Shown: positions 12,716-15,462 of the stretch, one piece after another
Layout of the letters: every line of letters begins with the position of its first letter
How positions within the stretch are numbered: the first letter of the stretch is position 1
Origin: JBBIQZ01 sp037442065
GTDB lineage: Bacteria > Patescibacteriota > CPR2_A > CG2-30-33-46
NCBI GenBank assembly: GCA_037442065.1
Contig: JBBIQZ010000012.1
Location: 1 to 15,462 of the forward strand
Reading direction: 5' to 3'
DNA length: 15,462 nucleotides
Made by a program: the position numbers and the translations under genes
Notes under the pieces: model-generated
Seen by the model: the letters and a program-made list of their open reading frames with translations, nothing else
Told to the model about the DNA's origin: nothing
Database searches by the model: none

Positions 12716-13755
12716 AATGATTTAATTCTTTTTCGCAAATTATAAAGGTTATACCAAAGAGACTTGAAAACAAAATCATAAAAGTCTGAATATTCTAAAA
12801 CCTCCCCGCCGAATTTTTTCTTAAAGGCGGATATACCGCTCCAGTTTTCGTGAGTTATTTTTTCACCGGCATCAATGGCCCCAAAATTGTAATATTTTAG
12901 GCCTCTTTGTTTAGCTTCTTCAATCGCTTTCCAATGAACCAAATAAGGAACCATTAAATTTCGATAATTTTGAGAAGAAGCACCAAAGGGATAAAAAGCA
13001 GTCTCTCCGTAAAAAACCACCAAATTAGTTACCAAAATTTCGTTTTGAAATTTACCAACAAAAAGATTTATGTTTTCGTTTTTAGCCCCATCTTCAAAAA
13101 TATTTTCATAATATCTTTTCGGATGAAGCCCAAATTTTCCCCTTTCGGCCGTTTCCTGCATCAATGTATAAAAAACATCAAAATATTTGTTTAGATCTTT
13201 GCCTTTTATAATTTCAACCCTTACTCCTTTCCTTTCTGCCAAACGAATATTATATCGAGTTTTTTGATGCATTTCGGCTAAAAGCTCTTCCTCACTTTTT
13301 TGGATATCCAAAACCCAATCAAATTTTGACTGAAAAAATGCCGAGTGGTAGCTATAAAATGGCGCTTTTTTACCCAGCATTTTTTCTTGAAAAGTGCTGG
13401 GTTTCTTTATTGGTGGATAAATGTCGTACCGCAAAAAAACTGCATTTTCTTCCTGGGCAACAGCCGTCATTTTTTTAGAAAAATCTTTTAAGAAATCCGC
13501 ACTTGTATTTTTTATAACCGGCCCGTGAGGAACATAAAGATAAGATTTACCAAAGGGGAGCGAATAAGTAATCACCTGAAAAAATCCAACCGGCTTTTGG
13601 TTTTCTAAAACTTTAAAACGCTTAACTTTATGACCCATTTGTTTTTGCCACTCACCGTATAGAAAGCTTTGGGTAAAATAACTATCCTTCGAAATCAAAA
13701 GCGGATTATAGTCCTCGGCATTTTCTGCTTCTTGAAATTCAAATTTATCTATCAT
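12712..13755 (-). CDS. FemX/FemAB-family peptidoglycan aminoacyltransferase
   Basis: These enzymes transfer amino acids from aminoacyl-tRNA to the stem peptide of lipid II or its precursor, starting interpeptide bridges; they have two GNAT folds. At 347 residues it fits the family (330-420). Seen: 'YLYVPHGPVIK' (72-82), the conserved 'MHQKTRYNIRLAERKGV' (162-178), 'YPFGASSQNYRN' (255-266), and 'YYNFGAID...' with 'GISAFKKKFGG' (307-317). Which amino acid and tRNA are used is not shown. It overlaps the MurE-like gene by 4 bases, a strong sign of coupled wall synthesis. The ATG lacks a Shine-Dalgarno and has a TATAAT 7 bases upstream. An 8-bp hairpin (13372-13379 with 13395-13402) lies inside the coding region. 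Confidence 0.93.
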   Translation of the reverse strand: MIDKFEFQEAENAEDYNPLLISKDSYFTQSFLYGEWQKQMGHKVKRFKVLENQKPVGFFQVITYSLPFGKSYLYVPHGPVIKNTSADFLKDFSKKMTAVAQEENAVFLRYDIYPPIKKPSTFQEKMLGKKAPFYSYHSAFFQSKFDWVLDIQKSEEELLAEMHQKTRYNIRLAERKGVRVEIIKGKDLNKYFDVFYTLMQETAERGKFGLHPKRYYENIFEDGAKNENINLFVGKFQNEILVTNLVVFYGETAFYPFGASSQNYRNLMVPYLVHWKAIEEAKQRGLKYYNFGAIDAGEKITHENWSGISAFKKKFGGEVLEYSDFYDFVFKSLWYNLYNLRKRIKSL

Positions 13756-13762
13756 GGCTAAT

Positions 13763-13775
13763 ATTATACATTATA
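13763..13775 (-). promoter_or_regulatory. Tandem -10 boxes of the FemX/MurE unit
   Basis: Two perfect TATAAT hexamers lie on the minus strand at 13770-13775 and 13763-13768. The nearer ends 7 bases before the ATG, giving a leaderless mRNA; the farther ends 14 bases before it and would give a leader of a few bases. No convincing -35 box is seen. Just upstream is a CACTTT/AAAGTG hairpin. Confidence 0.55.
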
Positions 13776-13810
13776 AATCCAGCACTTTGCGAAAAGTGAC
13801 AGGTTAAAAT

Positions 13811-13831
13811 AAAAAAAGGGCTAAGCCCTTT
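13811..13831 (-). terminator. Intrinsic terminator of the purD unit
   Basis: The stem AAAGGGCT/AAGCCCTTT (13815-13831) is followed on the minus strand by a run of seven T and then ATTTT. It lies 12 bases after the purD stop codon and is the clearest terminator in the window along with the one at 10604-10638. Confidence 0.88.
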
Positions 13832-13843
13832 GTTGGTGTTAAT

Positions 13844-15108
13844 TTATATGAATGCATCTTTGGCAATATCTTTGCGATACTGCATTCCTTCAAAGTTAAT
13901 AAGTTTTACTGCATCGTAAGCATTCTTTAATGCTTCATCTAATTTTTCTGCAACTGCTGTTACTCCTAAAACGCGTCCTCCGGAAGTGTAAAAATTACCA
14001 TTATTTTTCTTGATTCCGGCATGAAAAACAATCACTCCGGAAGTTTTTTGCCTTTTCTAAACCGTAAATCGGCACGCTCTCTGATTGAGCTTCTGGATAA
14101 TTAGCTGATACTAAAACTACACAAACTGCAAAGCCAGGTTTCCAAGAAATTTTTATCTTTTTGAGCTCTTTATTAACACAAGCCTCAATAATATCCAATA
14201 GATCGGTTTCTAATAAACGCATATAAACTTGGGTTTCCGGGTCGCCAAAGCGGGCATTAAATTTTAAAACCCTTTGGTCATAAGATGAAAACTTTAAGCC
14301 CGGATATAAAACCCCTATAAAAGGATGGCCTGAGTTTTTAAGTCCGTCTAAAGCTGGGTTAATGATTCCTTTTTCTATTTTCTTTAAATCATGTTCAGAA
14401 ACCCAGGACACTGGGGCATATGCTCCCATACCGCCAGTATTAGGACCTTTATCCCCATCAAAGATTGTCTTGTAATCTTGAGAAGCTGGAAACAAAACTG
14501 CGGTTTTACCATCACAGAAAGCATTAATAGAAACTTCCTCACCATAAATAAAATATTCAATAACAACTTAATTGCCAGCTTTACCGTGAAATCTATTAAG
14601 CATAATTTTTTTAATGCTTGATTTGCTTCTGCAGTGCTTCGACAAATATAAACACCTTTACCTAGAGCTAATCCGCTTGCTTTTATTACAATCGGAAATT
14701 TTTGTGTCTCAATATATTTTTGAACATTAGTCATTTCGTCAAATATTTTGAATGAGGCTGTAGGAATTTTATTATCCTCCATAAAAAACTTTGCGAATGC
14801 CTTGGAAGCTTCTTCGATTTGGGCCGCTTGCTTACTGGGTCCAAAGATTTTAAGTTCTTCTTCGAAGCAATCAACAATACCTCTTGCCAAGGGATCATCT
14901 GGTCCAACAATCGTTAAGTCAATTTTTTCTCCCTTTGCAAAGCTTACAAGGTCTTCAATTTGAGTCGCTTTAATGGGAATGCTAGAAGCGAATTCTTCAG
15001 TCCCTGCATTCCCGGAGCAACGAATATTTGTACAACTTTTGGAGATTGATATAATTTCCAAACTAAGGCATGTTCTCGTCCGCCAGAACCTATGACTAAA
15101 ACTTTCAC
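13844..15108 (-). pseudogene. purD: purD, phosphoribosylamine-glycine ligase, broken
   Basis: PurD joins glycine to phosphoribosylamine in purine synthesis. The whole length is recognisable but in four pieces. It starts at GTG 15108, with GGGAGG 6 bases upstream, 'KVLVIGSGGREHALVWKLYQ'. A missing base near 15009-15013 shifts the frame before 'NAGTEEFASS', and the next piece runs through 'VGPDDPLARGIVD' and 'ASGLALGKGVYIC'. A base is missing in the A-run at 14606-14612. The following frame has a TAA at 14568-14570, at a site where the family has a charged residue before 'VVIEYF'. It continues through 'DGDKGPNTGGMGAYAPV' and 'NARFGDPETQ'. An extra base in the A-run at 14044-14049 precedes the last piece, 'GVIVFHAGIKK' to 'YRKDIAKDAFI'. 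Three of the lesions are in short runs, so sequencing error is possible for them, but not for the nonsense codon. All other genes in the window are intact. Confidence 0.9.
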
Positions 15109-15138
15109 GGCAATCCTCCCCTTATTTCAAGGTGCGAA

Positions 15139-15462
15139 TTATTTAATAATTGCTTCTTGTTTAATTGCCGATAAATCGTTGTTTATAACAATCGGCTTCA
15201 TCCCCAGAATCTCTTCCTTATAAGAAATTTCCGGAATGGGGTTTAAAAGATAAATTGGCTTTTTTTGATAAAATGCCAAACCCATTTCCACTAAAGAATT
15301 CGGACCAAGATAATTCTCAATATCATTTTTTGTATAATTTAGGACTAAAATTGCATCTGCCCAATCTATTTTTTGATAATGCATTCTCATTGCCTCGGCT
15401 TTTCTGTCCCAAATCCAACTATCATGCGCCATATTATCAGCTTTACGCATTTTATAATAATC
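15139..15462 (-). CDS. Nucleoside 2-deoxyribosyltransferase-like protein, 5' end outside window
   Basis: About 107 residues are visible; the frame stays open to the window edge ('DYYK' precedes the first ATG at 15450), so the true start lies beyond 15462. Seen: 'IDWADAILVLNYTKNDIENY', then 'LGPNSLVEMGLAFYQKKPIYLLNPIPE', which matches the C-terminal half of the nucleoside 2-deoxyribosyltransferase-like superfamily. The Glu in 'SLVEMG' is at the position of the family's nucleophile. The expected N-terminal 'ICGS'-type strand is missing only because of the edge. Nucleotide salvage or nucleotide-derived signalling are both possible, and many such proteins are uncharacterised. purD follows after 30 bases with its own ribosome site, so cotranscription is likely. 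Confidence 0.75.
   Translation of the reverse strand, partial: DYYKMRKADNMAHDSWIWDRKAEAMRMHYQKIDWADAILVLNYTKNDIENYLGPNSLVEMGLAFYQKKPIYLLNPIPEISYKEEILGMKPIVINNDLSAIKQEAIIK

Noticed and set aside
13372..13402. 8-bp hairpin inside the FemX gene as a terminator
   Set aside because: It lies in the middle of a well-conserved coding region and is followed on the minus strand by A-rich sequence rather than a T-run.
14044..14612. Programmed frameshifting or transcriptional slippage in purD
   Set aside because: Three separate shifts plus an in-frame TAA at 14568-14570 would all need rescue, and the first shift site (near 15011) is not a slippery run. Gene decay is simpler.
1..15462. Alternative genetic code (TGA as glycine)
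   Set aside because: Genes end normally; the FemX gene stops at TGA overlapping the next ATG, and no conserved glycine needs a TGA read-through.
1..15462. CRISPR array, defence island, prophage or transposase
   Set aside because: No regularly spaced repeats, no nuclease or toxin-antitoxin pair and no phage or transposase motifs were seen; the window is mostly housekeeping genes.

Overview
The window is AT-rich and every supported gene lies on the minus strand, so transcription runs from high to low coordinates. Several traits point to a Candidate Phyla Radiation (Patescibacteria) genome, most likely Parcubacteria/Paceibacteria. These are very tight gene spacing, reduced or rearranged housekeeping proteins (a short SMC with no visible hinge, a MurE-like ligase without its usual N-terminal domain), Nudix domains fused to core RNA-machinery proteins, and intergenic palindromic repeats. 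The lineage call is inference from gene content. TGA is used as a stop codon, so the Gracilibacteria-type code 25 is unlikely.

Layout in transcriptional order (right to left). (1) 15462-13844: the end of a nucleoside 2-deoxyribosyltransferase-like gene cut by the window edge, then a purD gene broken by three single-base frameshifts and one nonsense codon, closed by a clear intrinsic terminator. (2) 13755-11393: a cell-wall pair, a FemX-like peptidoglycan aminoacyltransferase and a MurE-like ligase, overlapping by an ATGA. (3) 11322-10650: two unrecognised small genes, the second a small zinc-ribbon protein, ending in a strong terminator, followed by a perfect 17-bp inverted repeat. (4) 10502-7593: leuS, carrying a Nudix domain inserted in its editing region. 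(5) 7518-4921: rpmF, a nusB-Nudix fusion, rnc and a metallo-beta-lactamase-fold hydrolase, tightly packed behind a good promoter. (6) 4792-2360: smc, preceded by a roughly 110-bp imperfect inverted repeat. (7) 2279-517: rpsP with a long charged tail, khpA and trmD. (8) 450-60: a small DUF1858 protein and a single-cluster ferredoxin.

The order rpmF, nusB, rnc, smc, rpsP, khpA, trmD looks like a compressed version of the Gram-positive rnc-smc-ftsY-ffh-rpsP-khpA-rimM-trmD-rplS block. ftsY, ffh, rimM and rplS are missing here and a beta-lactamase-fold gene is present. The block serves ribosome assembly, rRNA processing, tRNA modification and chromosome segregation.

Promoter reading shows two classes. 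rpsP, khpA and rpmF have recognisable -35/-10 boxes and leaders. trmD, smc, leuS and the FemX gene have a -10 box ending only 6-7 bases before the ATG and no Shine-Dalgarno, the arrangement expected for leaderless transcripts. No tRNA, rRNA, CRISPR array or transposase gene was seen. No gene-free stretch exceeds 300 bases.
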